The notes: generated from the letters alone by a model not told the origin. Shown: positions 1 to 8,689, counted from the first letter of the stretch. The stretch: DNA of 64,000 nt from UBA7672 sp041166025 (GCA_041166025.1 JBEAMJ010000078.1:186001-250000); one strand, 5' to 3'. Numbers and translations: made by a program.

Positions 1-233
1 GGCTCGCCGGCCCCGCCTCTTCGGCGGCGCGGTCGATGCTGGATGGGCGCCGGCCCGAACCCGGCGGCTGGAATCGCCCTGTCCTGACCGTCACCGACCT
101 TGATGAGATCGTGAACGGCCTGCGCGCGGCTGGCGCCAGCTTCCGCAATGACATCGTGACCGGCCCGGGCGGGCGGCAGATCCTGCTCGACGATCCCTCG
201 GGCAACGCCATCGAACTCTTCGAGCCGGCCTGA
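1..233 (+). CDS. VOC (glyoxalase/bleomycin-resistance fold) protein, C-terminal part
   Basis: The reading frame is open from the window edge, so only the last ~77 residues are visible. The tail TVTDLDEIVNGLRAAGA, then GGRQILLDDPSGNAIELFEP, is the typical end of a vicinal-oxygen-chelate domain: the DPSGNxIELFEP stretch carries the last metal-ligand Glu of this fold. VOC proteins include glyoxalases, extradiol dioxygenases and drug-binding proteins, so the substrate cannot be told from this fragment. The next gene starts 4 bases after the stop, so the two are probably co-transcribed. Confidence 0.75.
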   Translation, partial: LAGPASSAARSMLDGRRPEPGGWNRPVLTVTDLDEIVNGLRAAGASFRNDIVTGPGGRQILLDDPSGNAIELFEPA

Positions 234-236
234 CCC

Positions 237-740
237 ATGATCACAGCCGAACAGCTCGACATCACCCGCGCGAAGGTCGAGATCATCGTCAACGCTGCGA
301 ATTCATCGCTCCTCGGCGGCGGCGGCGTCGACGGCGCCATCCACCGCGCCGCAGGTCCCGGCCTGCTCGCGGAATGCCGGATGCTCAACGGATGTCGTAC
401 CGGCGAAGCCAAGATCACCGGCGCCTACAACCTGCCGCACCGCCATGTGATCCACACGGTCGGCCCGGTCTGGCGCGGCGGGGGCGCGAAGGAGGCGGAG
501 CTGCTGGCAAGCTGCTATCGCAATGCGCTCGAACTCGCAGTGAGACATGCCGCACGCTCCATCGCATTCCCCGCCATCTCGACGGGCGTCTATGGCTATC
601 CGCGGGAGGCTGCAGCAGAGATCGCCATCGCCACGGTCGGCGCGAGCGTTGCAGGCGAAGCCTGCGGCATCGATGTCCTGTTCTGCTGCTTCGATGCTGC
701 AACGCTCGCCGTCTACCGCCGCCTGCTGGCGGCGAGCTGA
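237..740 (+). CDS. Macrodomain protein, O-acetyl-ADP-ribose deacetylase (YmdB-like)
   Basis: A single-domain, 167-residue macrodomain of usual length for the bacterial YmdB/MacroD class. The N-terminal VNAANSSLLGGGGVDGAIH is the ADP-ribose-binding signature (catalytic Asn and Asp in NAAN..GGGGVDGAI), and FPAISTGVYGYP is the second phosphate-binding loop. Proteins of this class hydrolyse O-acetyl-ADP-ribose made by sirtuins and remove mono-ADP-ribose from Asp/Glu of proteins in the cytoplasm. It follows the VOC gene by 3 bases and ends 4 bases before the convergent pseudouridine synthase gene. Confidence 0.93.
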   Translation: MITAEQLDITRAKVEIIVNAANSSLLGGGGVDGAIHRAAGPGLLAECRMLNGCRTGEAKITGAYNLPHRHVIHTVGPVWRGGGAKEAELLASCYRNALELAVRHAARSIAFPAISTGVYGYPREAAAEIAIATVGASVAGEACGIDVLFCCFDAATLAVYRRLLAAS

Positions 741-744
741 GGCG

Positions 745-1512
745 TCACGCGCCGCCAGCCTTCACCAGCGCTTCGCGCTCCTGCGTCGTCAGATGCCGCC
801 ACTTGCCCTCGGGCAGATCGCCCAGCAGCAGCGGCCCGATACGCACCCGGATGAGATCCGTCACCTCCAGTTCCATCAGCTCGCACATGCGCCGGATCTG
901 CCGGTTGCGACCCTCGCTCAGCACGAAGCGCAGGACCTGCGTGTCCTCAAGCGTCACCTTTGCGGGCTTGAGCTTGCGTCCGTCCAGCTCCAGCCCGTGG
1001 CGCAGTTTCTGGATCTTCGCGCGGTCGATCCTGCCGCGCACGGTGACGACGTACTCCTTGTCGATCTCGGACTCCGGTCCGATGATCGCCTTTGCCAGCA
1101 CGCCATCCTCCGACAGCAACAGGAGCCCCCGCGAATCCTGGTCGAGCCGCCCGAGCGGCGGCAGGCTCGCGCGCGAGGACGGCACAATTCCCTGGCCGAC
1201 CTGGCGCTCACCCGTCAGCAGGCGGGCGGCCGGAACCTGGCCTGGGTCTGGCTGCGCTGAAACGATGCCGACGGGCTTGTGGATCGCCACCGAGACCTGC
1301 GCGCCCAGTCCCAGCTCGGCGCGGTCGTTGAGCACCAGGGTCTGACCAGCGGAAATCTTGCGGCCCGCATCGGAAACGCGCTCGCCATCGATCAGCACTG
1401 CGCCCGCAGCGATCAGCTCATCTGCCTCGCGCCGTGAGCAGACGCCGGATTGCGCCAGCCACTTGTTCACGCGCACCGGCTCCGCGCCGTCATATGTCCG
1501 CGTCCAGCTCAT
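745..1512 (-). CDS. rRNA pseudouridine synthase, RsuA/RluB/RluF family
   Basis: A 255-residue protein with an N-terminal S4 RNA-binding domain (VRVNKWLAQSGVCSRREADELI) followed by the RsuA-type catalytic domain. The catalytic Asp lies in GRLDQDSRGLLLL, and EGRNRQIRRMCE is the conserved late motif. The family isomerises specific uridines of 16S or 23S rRNA. The spacing and the GRLDxDSxGL form look closest to RluF/RluB (23S rRNA), but the exact target site cannot be read from sequence. Its start overlaps the end of the upstream crotonase gene by 4 bases (ATGA), so it is the last gene of a three-gene minus-strand operon. Confidence 0.9.
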   Translation of the reverse strand: MSWTRTYDGAEPVRVNKWLAQSGVCSRREADELIAAGAVLIDGERVSDAGRKISAGQTLVLNDRAELGLGAQVSVAIHKPVGIVSAQPDPGQVPAARLLTGERQVGQGIVPSSRASLPPLGRLDQDSRGLLLLSEDGVLAKAIIGPESEIDKEYVVTVRGRIDRAKIQKLRHGLELDGRKLKPAKVTLEDTQVLRFVLSEGRNRQIRRMCELMELEVTDLIRVRIGPLLLGDLPEGKWRHLTTQEREALVKAGGA

Positions 1513-2309
1513 CCCGCCTGGTCGCGTCCGCGTTCCATTGCGGTCTTGCGCGACGCCTCGGCTGCTTCGGGGGTCACGGCGGCATTATTCTTCGATCCGC
1601 GCTCGATCTCCATCTTCAGCGCCTCGGGCAGGGGCAGGGCGAGACCATCGTCGATCACCGCCTTCATCCGTCTCAGGAGCCCGCCCTCGACGCCGGCCAT
1701 CTCGTGCGCGAGCTTCAGCGCTGCCGGCATCAGGGCCTCGGGCGCATAGACCCGGTTCACCAGCCCCCAGCGTTCGGCTGTCTCCGCATCAAGATAGTTG
1801 CCGGTGAGCGACAATTCCTTTGCCCGGCTCGCTCCGATGATCCGCGGCAATTTCTGCGACAAGCCCCAGACGGGCATCAGCCCCACGCGGCTGTGCGTGT
1901 CTGCGAACTTCGCCTCGGTCGAGGCCAGCAGAACGTCGCACATGAGGGCGAGTTCGAAGCCGCCAGTGATTGCAAAGCCGTTGATTGCGCCGATCACAGG
2001 CCACGGGCAGCTGGCGAACGCCGAGGCCATGTCCATGTCGGGAAGCGGCTCGGCCTTCCGCTCGCCTACGCCGAGCGAGAAGCCTTTCTGTCCCGCTTCC
2101 TTAAGGTCGACGCCCGCCGAGAACGCCCGCCCGTTCCCGGTCAGCACGATGGCGCGCACATCGCTGCTCGCCGAGAGCTCCCGGATGGTTCGCACGATGT
2201 CGACCCGGAGCTGCACCGACAGCGCGTTGAGCTGTTTGGGGCGATTGAGCGTCAGCGTGGCCACGGCGCCGTCGCGGTCAACCAGCAAGAGGTCAGCCTG
2301 TTCGCTCAT
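1509..2309 (-). CDS. Enoyl-CoA hydratase/isomerase (crotonase) family protein
   Basis: A 266-residue crotonase fold. AFSAGVDLKE and INGFAITGGFELALMCD supply the two backbone amides of the oxyanion hole, and the Glu in GGFEL matches the first catalytic Glu of enoyl-CoA hydratases. The second catalytic Glu region reads RVGLMPVWGLSQKL, with no Glu where typical hydratases have one, so it may be an isomerase or another crotonase activity rather than a standard 2-enoyl-CoA hydratase. It lies between a CinA-like gene (12 bases upstream) and an rRNA pseudouridine synthase (4-base overlap). The linkage looks like simple operon packing and gives no pathway clue. Confidence 0.85.
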   Translation of the reverse strand: MSEQADLLLVDRDGAVATLTLNRPKQLNALSVQLRVDIVRTIRELSASSDVRAIVLTGNGRAFSAGVDLKEAGQKGFSLGVGERKAEPLPDMDMASAFASCPWPVIGAINGFAITGGFELALMCDVLLASTEAKFADTHSRVGLMPVWGLSQKLPRIIGASRAKELSLTGNYLDAETAERWGLVNRVYAPEALMPAALKLAHEMAGVEGGLLRRMKAVIDDGLALPLPEALKMEIERGSKNNAAVTPEAAEASRKTAMERGRDQAG

Positions 2310-2321
2310 CGCATCTCTCCC

Positions 2322-3098
2322 TCAATCCTGCGGATCGATTTCGGGTTCGCCGCCCAGCGACCGCACGATCCCGGCAAGCGCATCGACGCAGCGGTCCACG
2401 ACCGCTCGGTCCCGGCTCCGCGCCACCAGGTTCGCGCCGAATTCTACCTCGCTGCCCCTCAGCCGCATGAAGGGATAGGAGCCGAGGCTCGCTTCCGGCG
2501 TGGCCTTCGCCAACTCGCCCAGCGGCCCAGCGAGGTCGCCCTCGCGCACACCCGCCGCCCGCACGGTCCGCGCATGCACGACGGCGCCGCCGGTGATCCG
2601 CCGTCCAATGTCCTGCAACATCCCTCGCATCACCGAGGGCACGCCGGCCATCACGAACACATTGCCGATCTGGAAGCCGGGAGCGACCGAGACCGGATTG
2701 GCGACCAGTTCGGCCCCGTCGGGGATCCGCGCCATTCTGAGCCGGCCTTCATTCATTTCCTGCCCCCGCGCCCCATACCAGGGCCGCATCAGCGCCAGCG
2801 CATCTTCGCGCACATCGATATGGCGGTCGAACGCCGCGGCCACGGCATCCGCCGTGATGTCATCATGCGTAGGTCCAATGCCGCCGGTGGTGAACACATA
2901 GTTGTGGCGCGCCCGCAATTCGTTGAGGGTCGCCACAATGGTGTCGTGCACGTCCGGGATCATCCGCGCTTCGCGGATCTCGACGCCGAGCGGGTTAAGA
3001 AAATCGGCGATCGTCTTAAGGTTCGTGTCCTGCGTCCTGCCTGAAAGCAGTTCGTCCCCGATCAGGATTACAGCGGCGGTTACGATGCTGGCCATCAC
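2322..3098 (-). CDS. CinA-type molybdopterin-binding domain protein (competence/damage-inducible protein A family)
   Basis: A 258-residue protein consisting of the MoCF-type domain of CinA: ILIGDELLSGRTQDTN near the start and TTGGIGPTHDDIT, the phosphate-binding loop of the family. It lacks the C-terminal nicotinamide-nucleotide amidase domain of full-length CinA, so NMN deamidation is not expected. The short form is common in alphaproteobacteria and may act on nucleotide-sugar or ADP-ribose derivatives; its exact role is unknown. It is the first gene of the minus-strand operon and is divergent from the Tad genes across a 151-bp intergenic region. Two adjacent ATG codons exist; the first is used here. 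Confidence 0.85.
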   Translation of the reverse strand: MMASIVTAAVILIGDELLSGRTQDTNLKTIADFLNPLGVEIREARMIPDVHDTIVATLNELRARHNYVFTTGGIGPTHDDITADAVAAAFDRHIDVREDALALMRPWYGARGQEMNEGRLRMARIPDGAELVANPVSVAPGFQIGNVFVMAGVPSVMRGMLQDIGRRITGGAVVHARTVRAAGVREGDLAGPLGELAKATPEASLGSYPFMRLRGSEVEFGANLVARSRDRAVVDRCVDALAGIVRSLGGEPEIDPQD

Positions 3099-3249
3099 TG
3101 GCGTTTACGGCGCTGGCGTCGCTGCGTCCAGATCGTTGGTGCACGGTAAACGCAAACCCCACAATTCTCGGCAAATCGGCTGTTCCACGAAGCATGAGGT
3201 TAAGTCTGATGCGCGATTGTGCCCACTGCCATTACTGGTGGGGACTCCG

Positions 3250-3762
3250 ATGAGGTCGCTCAGGCGCCTACGAAAAGCACGCTCCGGCAACGTGATGATC
3301 GAATTCGCGATGCTGGCGCCTGTCTTCTTCATGCTCATCCTCGGGCTCGTCGAATTCGTGCTCTTCCAGTACAAGACCTATGCGCTCAATCACGTCGTCT
3401 ACGAGGCGACGCGCAACCTCCAGACCGGGGAGGTGCAGAGCGCGGCGAATATGGAAGAGGCGTTCAAGGACGAGGCCTGCGACAAGGCCGGCGTGATGAT
3501 CGATTGCAATTCGATCGTTTTCGATGTTCGCGCCTTCGACGAACTCAGCGACGTTACCTATCCGCCGCCGACTTTCGATGAGGATGGCCTGCCCGACAAC
3601 TTCGTCTTCGAGCCCGGCGGCCCCAACCAGTATTCAGTGGTGCGCGCCGCTCTCCAGCATCAGTTCATCACGCCCTTCATGGACCAGCTGTTTCAGATGG
3701 GTCCGGACCTTCCGGCGATCGTGAACGCCTACACCATCGTCAAGAACGAGCCGTGGGATTGA
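3250..3762 (+). CDS. TadE-like pilus assembly protein
   Basis: A 170-residue pseudopilin-like protein. After a short basic N-terminus it has SGNVMIEFAMLAPVFFMLIL, the TadE signature in which Glu follows a prepilin-peptidase-like site, then one long hydrophobic helix and a mixed periplasmic domain. TadE-type minor pilins are part of Tad/Flp type IV pilus systems, which mediate adhesion and, in Caulobacter relatives, surface sensing. The ATG at 3250 is preferred over the longer open frame upstream because the conserved domain begins within 15 residues. The rest of the Tad machinery (TadA/CpaF, CpaE, TadB/C, secretin) is not in this window. Confidence 0.85.
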   Translation: MRSLRRLRKARSGNVMIEFAMLAPVFFMLILGLVEFVLFQYKTYALNHVVYEATRNLQTGEVQSAANMEEAFKDEACDKAGVMIDCNSIVFDVRAFDELSDVTYPPPTFDEDGLPDNFVFEPGGPNQYSVVRAALQHQFITPFMDQLFQMGPDLPAIVNAYTIVKNEPWD

Positions 3763-3765
3763 TCG

Positions 3766-4341
3766 ATGCGCAGCAGGCTCCCCTTTCTAAGGCTCTTCGG
3801 CGATCGTCGCGGCGTTGCGGCGGCCGAGTTCGCGCTCATCGCGCCGGCCCTGATCTTTCTCATCATGGGCGTTCTCGAGATGTCCTTCCGCTTCCGCGCC
3901 AGCGAGGAGGCGACGCGCTACGTGCACCAGGTCGCCGACATCGTCTCGCGCGAAACCGACCTCCAGCAGGCCGATCTGCAGGAGCTCTTTGACGCGTCGA
4001 TCTTCATGATGAAACCGCTCGATACGACCGACGACCTCGATCTCGACATTTCGTCGGTGGGGTTTGTCGGCACGGACGAGACGCCGACAATTCTCTGGCG
4101 CCGTATCGCCGGCACTGAGGTTTACTTCGATCTTGCCGATACCGAAGGCATGGGCATCGAGGATGAATCGATCATCCGCGTCGGCGTTCGCTACAACTAC
4201 CAGAGCGTGCTGACGGAGTTGTTTGGCGGCGGGACGATGGCGATTGAGAAGTCGGCTTACGCCCGGCCCCGCGTCGAACGGAAGGTTGCGCTCGACGGAC
4301 AGACCGACGACGGCGGCACGACGGCCTATCTCGACAGCTGA
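3766..4341 (+). CDS. TadE/TadG-family minor pilin-like protein
   Basis: A 191-residue protein with the same design as its upstream neighbour: basic N-terminus, RRGVAAAEFALIAPALIFLIMG (signature Glu plus membrane helix), then a periplasmic domain. It starts 3 bases after the previous stop, showing translational coupling. It is probably a second minor pilin or pilus-associated protein of the Tad system. Family membership is clear; assignment to TadE, TadF or TadG by sequence alone is not reliable. Confidence 0.82.
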   Translation: MRSRLPFLRLFGDRRGVAAAEFALIAPALIFLIMGVLEMSFRFRASEEATRYVHQVADIVSRETDLQQADLQELFDASIFMMKPLDTTDDLDLDISSVGFVGTDETPTILWRRIAGTEVYFDLADTEGMGIEDESIIRVGVRYNYQSVLTELFGGGTMAIEKSAYARPRVERKVALDGQTDDGGTTAYLDS

Positions 4342-4392
4342 TGAGTTTGGACGGCGCCCGCTCCGGCGGCCGCCAGGACACGGAAGCGGATC

Positions 4393-6873
4393 ATGTTCGG
4401 CTCGATTGGGAAGTTCGCGAAGGACCGCAGGGGCGCCTTCGCCATGCAGTTCGCGCTGATGGCGGTGCCGCTGTGCGTGTGCACCGGTCTTGCGATCGAC
4501 GGGGGCAGGGCGTTCCTCGCCCGCTTCGAGCTTGCCTCCGCCATCGACGCGGCCGCGCTCGCGGTGGGCTCGCAGCCTGAGGATGCGACCGGGGAACAAC
4601 TCAATGAGGTCGCGCGCAAGTTCGTCGAGATGAACTTCAAGACGGCGCATGATGATCCCATCGCGCTCGAACTGGTCGATCTCGGCGGTGAGGACGAGGC
4701 GGTGATGCTGCGCGGCTCGGTTGCGATCAACACCTTCTTCATGCCCCTCGTTGGCCAGCCCTATGTGACCGTGGAAGCGGAGAGCGAGGTCCGCCGTGGC
4801 GGCGCCAATGTGGAAGTGACGCTGGCGCTCGATGTCACGGGCTCGATGGCCGGAACGCGCATCGCAGGCCTGCAGTCAGCCGCGAAGATCCTGATCGACG
4901 AAGTCGTCAGCACGGCGCAGGAACCGTTCTATTCCAAGGTCGCCATTGCGCCCTGGTCGAGCAGCGTCAACCTGGTCAGCGGCTCGAACGATTTCGTCAC
5001 GGCGACGGCTCTGACCGAACTGCGCGGTGATATCCGCGATGCGACGACGATCACCGACATCAACTGGCGCGCCTCGGGAACGACGACGAAGACGATCTCT
5101 TCGGCCGGCTGGCGCACCAATTCCGGCAGGGCCATTACCGGTGTCGCCTGGCAGAACGGCGCCACGCTGACCACGGTCACCGGCATCACCAAGACCAACA
5201 GCAATACACGCATCCGCGTGCAGCTGTCGGCAAACCCTGGTTACTCAAATGGCCAGACTGTGATCATCACCGGCGCCAATGGCAGCTACACCGGCCTCAA
5301 CGGCAACATGTACAGGGTTGCCGACAGGACCACGGCCTCGCCCTGGTATTTCTGGCTGCAGAATGTCGGCACCACGACCTACACGACGCCGCCATCCGGT
5401 TCGACCAATAGCACGGCCGGTACGCTGCAGCGCTGTCATTACACCGACTGCTCTGTGCGTGTGACGGCCTCCAGCCATGGCTTTGCCACGAACGACCTGA
5501 TCTACATCGAAGGCGTCGACATGACGGGATCGGGCAGCGAGGTGAACAACGACTGGGGAACGACCTGGGTCGTAACCAGTCGCGACGCCAACAACTTCAC
5601 GCTGAACGGCACGTATGGGCCGAACTTCAAGCCCTACGATAACGATGGCACCGCCTCGGAGTGCTACGTATCGGACTGCCGCTACACGGTCACGACCTCG
5701 ACTGCGCATGATTTCAGCGCATCGGACCGCATCTATATCTGGGGCGTCACAAATGACACCTCGTCCGGCAGCACGTCGATCAACACGACTCCCGGGACGA
5801 CGATCACCCCTGAGAATCCTTCCGGTTCGGTCTTCTACCTCCCGGGCGACGGCCGCAACTACTACAGGAGCAGTTCGGGCGGGTCGGTGGCCGAATGCGC
5901 GCGCACCGATTGCCGGACGGTCGTGACGTCGGCGGGCCATGGGCTCGAGACCGGCGACAAGGTCGAGATCCGCAACGTCACGGGCCCGACCGGCTTCAAC
6001 TATGGCACCAAAGGCGTCCTCAGCGACAACTCTCCGCCTGCTGCGATCGGTACCGATGCGTCGGCGCGGCGCTACTGGACCATCACGAAGCTGTCGAACG
6101 ACCAGTTCACGATCGACGACTCCAAGCCGTCGCTCAGCAACGTGTCAGCAACCTTCTCGGGCACCGCCACTGCGCAGTGTCTGGAATACGGCTGCGCACG
6201 CACGTTCCGCGAGGAAGACACCGCAAGCTACATGGCCTCGACCTGCCTGGTCGAACGCCCGCCAGGAACCGAGGCGTATACCGACGCGTCCCCGTCCGGC
6301 GCCGGCCTGGGCATCTACTATACCAGCGACGGCTCCTGCACGACGACCAACTATGTGACGCCGCTTACCTCCAACAAGACGCGCCTCAACACGGCAATCG
6401 ACAACCTGTCGACTGGCGGAGCAACGGCCGGCCAGCTTGGCGCCGCCTGGGGGTGGTACATGATTTCGCCGAACTTCAGGGACATCTGGGACGACGAGGT
6501 CGAGAACAAGCCGGCGAACTATGACGAGGACGACCTCGTCAAGGTGGTGGTGCTGATGACCGACGGCGAGTTCAACGAACAGAGCTGCATGGGTATATCG
6601 ACGGACAACCTGTCGTCCGCTTACGAGACGGCCAATTGCGACGGCCAGACCCCGTTCCAGCAGGCCCAGACGATCTGCACCAACATGAAGGCGGCGGATG
6701 TGGTCGTCTATACGGTCGGCCTCGAACTCGGCACCTCGACCGACACGATCAACTTCCTCACCAACTGCGCCTCTAACCCGCAGTACGCCCATCTGGCGTC
6801 GGACACGGCCGAGCTGCAGGTGGCATTCAAGAAGATCGCCCAGTCGATCTCACGGCTGCGTCTCTCGAAGTAA
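4393..6873 (+). CDS. Large TadG-like protein: von Willebrand A domain interrupted by repeats
   Basis: An 826-residue protein with a TadG-type N-terminus (DRRGAFAMQFALMAVPLCV, one membrane helix at about residues 15-40) and a von Willebrand A domain. The metal-site motif DVTGSM begins at D147, and the late strand VLMTDGEFNE has its Asp at residue 724. About 575 residues separate the two, far more than the 100 or so of a normal domain. Most of the extra length is four repeats between about residues 265 and 600, separated by Cys-x3-(D/G)-Cys motifs at residues 348, 424, 502 and 596. It is probably secreted or membrane-anchored and adhesive, working with the two pilin-like genes upstream. Gene order and the terminator downstream make it the last gene of this operon. 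Confidence 0.85.
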   Translation: MFGSIGKFAKDRRGAFAMQFALMAVPLCVCTGLAIDGGRAFLARFELASAIDAAALAVGSQPEDATGEQLNEVARKFVEMNFKTAHDDPIALELVDLGGEDEAVMLRGSVAINTFFMPLVGQPYVTVEAESEVRRGGANVEVTLALDVTGSMAGTRIAGLQSAAKILIDEVVSTAQEPFYSKVAIAPWSSSVNLVSGSNDFVTATALTELRGDIRDATTITDINWRASGTTTKTISSAGWRTNSGRAITGVAWQNGATLTTVTGITKTNSNTRIRVQLSANPGYSNGQTVIITGANGSYTGLNGNMYRVADRTTASPWYFWLQNVGTTTYTTPPSGSTNSTAGTLQRCHYTDCSVRVTASSHGFATNDLIYIEGVDMTGSGSEVNNDWGTTWVVTSRDANNFTLNGTYGPNFKPYDNDGTASECYVSDCRYTVTTSTAHDFSASDRIYIWGVTNDTSSGSTSINTTPGTTITPENPSGSVFYLPGDGRNYYRSSSGGSVAECARTDCRTVVTSAGHGLETGDKVEIRNVTGPTGFNYGTKGVLSDNSPPAAIGTDASARRYWTITKLSNDQFTIDDSKPSLSNVSATFSGTATAQCLEYGCARTFREEDTASYMASTCLVERPPGTEAYTDASPSGAGLGIYYTSDGSCTTTNYVTPLTSNKTRLNTAIDNLSTGGATAGQLGAAWGWYMISPNFRDIWDDEVENKPANYDEDDLVKVVVLMTDGEFNEQSCMGISTDNLSSAYETANCDGQTPFQQAQTICTNMKAADVVVYTVGLELGTSTDTINFLTNCASNPQYAHLASDTAELQVAFKKIAQSISRLRLSK
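5185..6177 (+). repeat. Four diverged repeats inside the TadG VWA domain (E1-FCCH-like)
   Basis: Each unit is about 76-94 residues and follows the pattern: turn, T-x-(S/A)-x-H-x-F/L-x-T/S-x-D-x-I/V-x-I-x-(G/N)-V, a T/N-rich stretch, then a strand. Clear unit starts are CHYTDC (5434), CYVSDC (5662) and CARTDC (5896); CLEYGC (6178) closes the array. A first, more diverged unit precedes 5434. The HGF..(N/S)D.IYI..V pattern resembles the small repeats that databases label ubiquitin-activating E1 FCCH domains in phage tail and surface proteins. That match is from memory and would need a profile search. Confidence 0.6.
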
Positions 6874-6897
6874 CGCGGTTAAGGCTACAATCCGGAC

Positions 6898-6930
6898 GGG
6901 GCCCGCCAGCAATGGTGGGCCCCTGTCTTT
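6898..6930 (+). terminator. Intrinsic terminator after the Tad-like operon
   Basis: A GC-rich hairpin, GGGGCCCGCCA / GCAA loop / TGGTGGGCCCC, is an 11-bp stem with one G-T pair, followed by TGTCTTT. It starts 25 bases after the stop of the large TadG gene and ends next to the convergent TPR gene, so it insulates the two units. Confidence 0.8.
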
Positions 6931-6931
6931 C

Positions 6932-8245
6932 CTACGCAGCGGCGGCCCGTCTGGCCAGGCTGCGCGCCCAGGGACTGTCCGGCTTGAGCGCTGTGCGCTC
7001 GGCGGCGATGGCTTCGGCCGCCGAACGCATCCCGCCGCGGATCGCTGCAGGCAGCGCAGTGAGCGAAAGGATATCCCGCTGCGCGTGGCTGCCGCCGAAG
7101 CGCTGGGCGATGCTGCGTACGCTGGTGATGCGGTCGACTGCCTCTGCAAATCGCCCCGCCTCGAAGGCGATAAAGCCCTGGGCCAGCGGCAGCCCGATCG
7201 TTTGTGTCATCCAGGCATTGTCACCGCCGCCGCGGGCCACCTGCTTCAAGCTTGCAAGCGTCCTCTCGGCAAGATCCATCCGGCCGGCGCCGAGAAACGT
7301 CATGATCGCGTGCAAGTCGTTGAAGGCGAGCACGCCGTCCTCGGCCTTCGCCTCCCACACCGGCGCAAGCCGCGCAAACCTGTCACCCGTGTCGACGCTC
7401 TCAAGCCGGAGCCGCCAGAGCATCGCCGTGGCGTCCAGCATCTCCAGCACGACATTGGCAGCGTCGTTCGGACGTATCCGTTCGTCATAAAGTCTCATGG
7501 CCGCGACATGGTCCTGCGCCTCGAGGCACAGAAGGCCGAGATGCCACCAGTTGTGATAGGCAAAGCCACAATCCTGCGCCCATCCGCCGGATGTCTCCTC
7601 CAGCCAGAGCCGCCCGCCGGCGATATCGCCGCGCATCTCGTTGACGTGAGCAACGGCGTGGGCCGCCCACGCATCCTTTGGTTCGAGCGCGATCGCCTCG
7701 CGCCCCATCGCGTCAGCGCGCGCATAGTCGCCGCACTCCTCGAACCCGAAGGCCGCCATACCCAGAATCGCGTGGCGCGCTTCGCCGTCGGGATGGGCGC
7801 GCAGGGCGGCAAGGGGAATGTCGCGCAGGTCGAACTGGTTACCGGTGAAGAAGCATCCGGCGTGCGCGTTCTGCACCGCGAGCGCGTCGCGCGGCGAGTC
7901 CGCCGCGATGCGGGCGAAGGCCATGGTGCTTTCGTGCAGGCGGCCTTCCGACCACGCCAGCGCTGCCGAGAAATGACTGCGCTCGCGATCGTCGAGTCTG
8001 CAGGCCGACGCGGCACGCAGGCTGCGCTGGACCTCAGTGTCGAACATGCGGTCGGTGATCTGTGCAAGCACGATGGCGCGGGTGATCCAGGCGAGGCCGA
8101 AGTCAGGGTCATGCTCCAGCGCCGCATCGAGCGTGGCGATCGGATCGCCGTGAAAGGTGCGGATCTCGCGCAGCGCATCGTTGAAGCGCGCCTGCGCCGT
8201 CGGCGAACCTGTGGAGAGGGGATTGTCGTAGATGTCGGTCAGCAT
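6932..8245 (-). CDS. Tetratricopeptide repeat protein (TTC38-like)
   Basis: A 437-residue soluble, all-helical protein without signal peptide. Repeated motifs such as GLAWITRAIVLAQ, ARADAMGREAIALEPKDAWAAHAVAHVNEMRGD and FIAFEAGRFAEAVDRI fit TPR helical pairs. The segment WAAHAVAHVNEM..G..WLEETSGGW followed by HNWWHLGLL is typical of the conserved TTC38 family found in many proteobacteria and animals; no biochemical role is established. The start ATG is about 115 bases downstream of a possible small membrane-peptide ORF on the same strand. Confidence 0.8.
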   Translation of the reverse strand: MLTDIYDNPLSTGSPTAQARFNDALREIRTFHGDPIATLDAALEHDPDFGLAWITRAIVLAQITDRMFDTEVQRSLRAASACRLDDRERSHFSAALAWSEGRLHESTMAFARIAADSPRDALAVQNAHAGCFFTGNQFDLRDIPLAALRAHPDGEARHAILGMAAFGFEECGDYARADAMGREAIALEPKDAWAAHAVAHVNEMRGDIAGGRLWLEETSGGWAQDCGFAYHNWWHLGLLCLEAQDHVAAMRLYDERIRPNDAANVVLEMLDATAMLWRLRLESVDTGDRFARLAPVWEAKAEDGVLAFNDLHAIMTFLGAGRMDLAERTLASLKQVARGGGDNAWMTQTIGLPLAQGFIAFEAGRFAEAVDRITSVRSIAQRFGGSHAQRDILSLTALPAAIRGGMRSAAEAIAAERTALKPDSPWARSLARRAAAA

Positions 8246-8360
8246 TGGACTGGTCCTGACGAGAAAGCGTGCGGCGGCGCGCCCTGCGGGCTGGGGCCCG
8301 TCTCTTGCGCGCCGCCAAGGTCTGTTCCTGTGCTGGCGTTTCCGCCGTCGCTGGCGTCAC

Positions 8361-8486
8361 TCAGGCGGCCAGTGTGGCAGGGAGGGCCACGGTGGCTGCG
8401 ATCATGAACACGACCACGGCGCCAAGGCTTGTCAGTTCGACAGCCAGGGCGAGGGCGGCGAGATGGCGCTGAAGCAGGGTCTTCAT
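8361..8486 (-). CDS. Possible 41-residue single-helix membrane peptide
   Basis: An ATG-to-stop frame encodes MKTLLQRHLAALALAVE followed by a hydrophobic stretch (GAVVVFMIAATVALPA). It has a basic N-terminus, one predicted membrane helix and strongly G/C-biased third positions. No convincing ribosome-binding site lies before the ATG (upstream is CTCCTTCCC). It sits in the otherwise empty 8246-8712 interval, on the same strand as the TPR gene and the sensor kinase. It could be a real small membrane protein or chance. Confidence 0.3.
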   Translation of the reverse strand: MKTLLQRHLAALALAVELTSLGAVVVFMIAATVALPATLAA

Positions 8487-8570
8487 GGGAAGGAGCTTTC
8501 GTTTCTGGTTTTATGGTCTTCTTGATCCGGCGGCTCATGCGCCGGCACGGTCGAGATAAGGCAGCCGGGG

Positions 8571-8590
8571 CGCGTTCGGTAGCGAACGCG
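8571..8590. repeat. Perfect inverted repeat, 8-bp arms
   Basis: CGCGTTCG / GTAG / CGAACGCG is a perfect stem-loop in the intergenic interval between the sensor kinase and the TPR unit. No T-run follows on either strand, so it is a weak terminator candidate; it could be a protein-binding site or an RNA hairpin in the untranslated tail of the kinase transcript. Confidence 0.5.
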
Positions 8591-8689
8591 TGGTGCAGTT
8601 GCTGCGGAAACTGAAACTCCAGGAAAAACAGATTCCTGCTGCAGTTGGGACGGCTGCGTTCTGCATCCTTGCAGATGGTCTGCGCGCCA

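Noticed and set aside
1434..3044. 536-residue plus-strand open frame
   Set aside because: Antisense to the crotonase and CinA-like genes on the minus strand, which carry real motifs.
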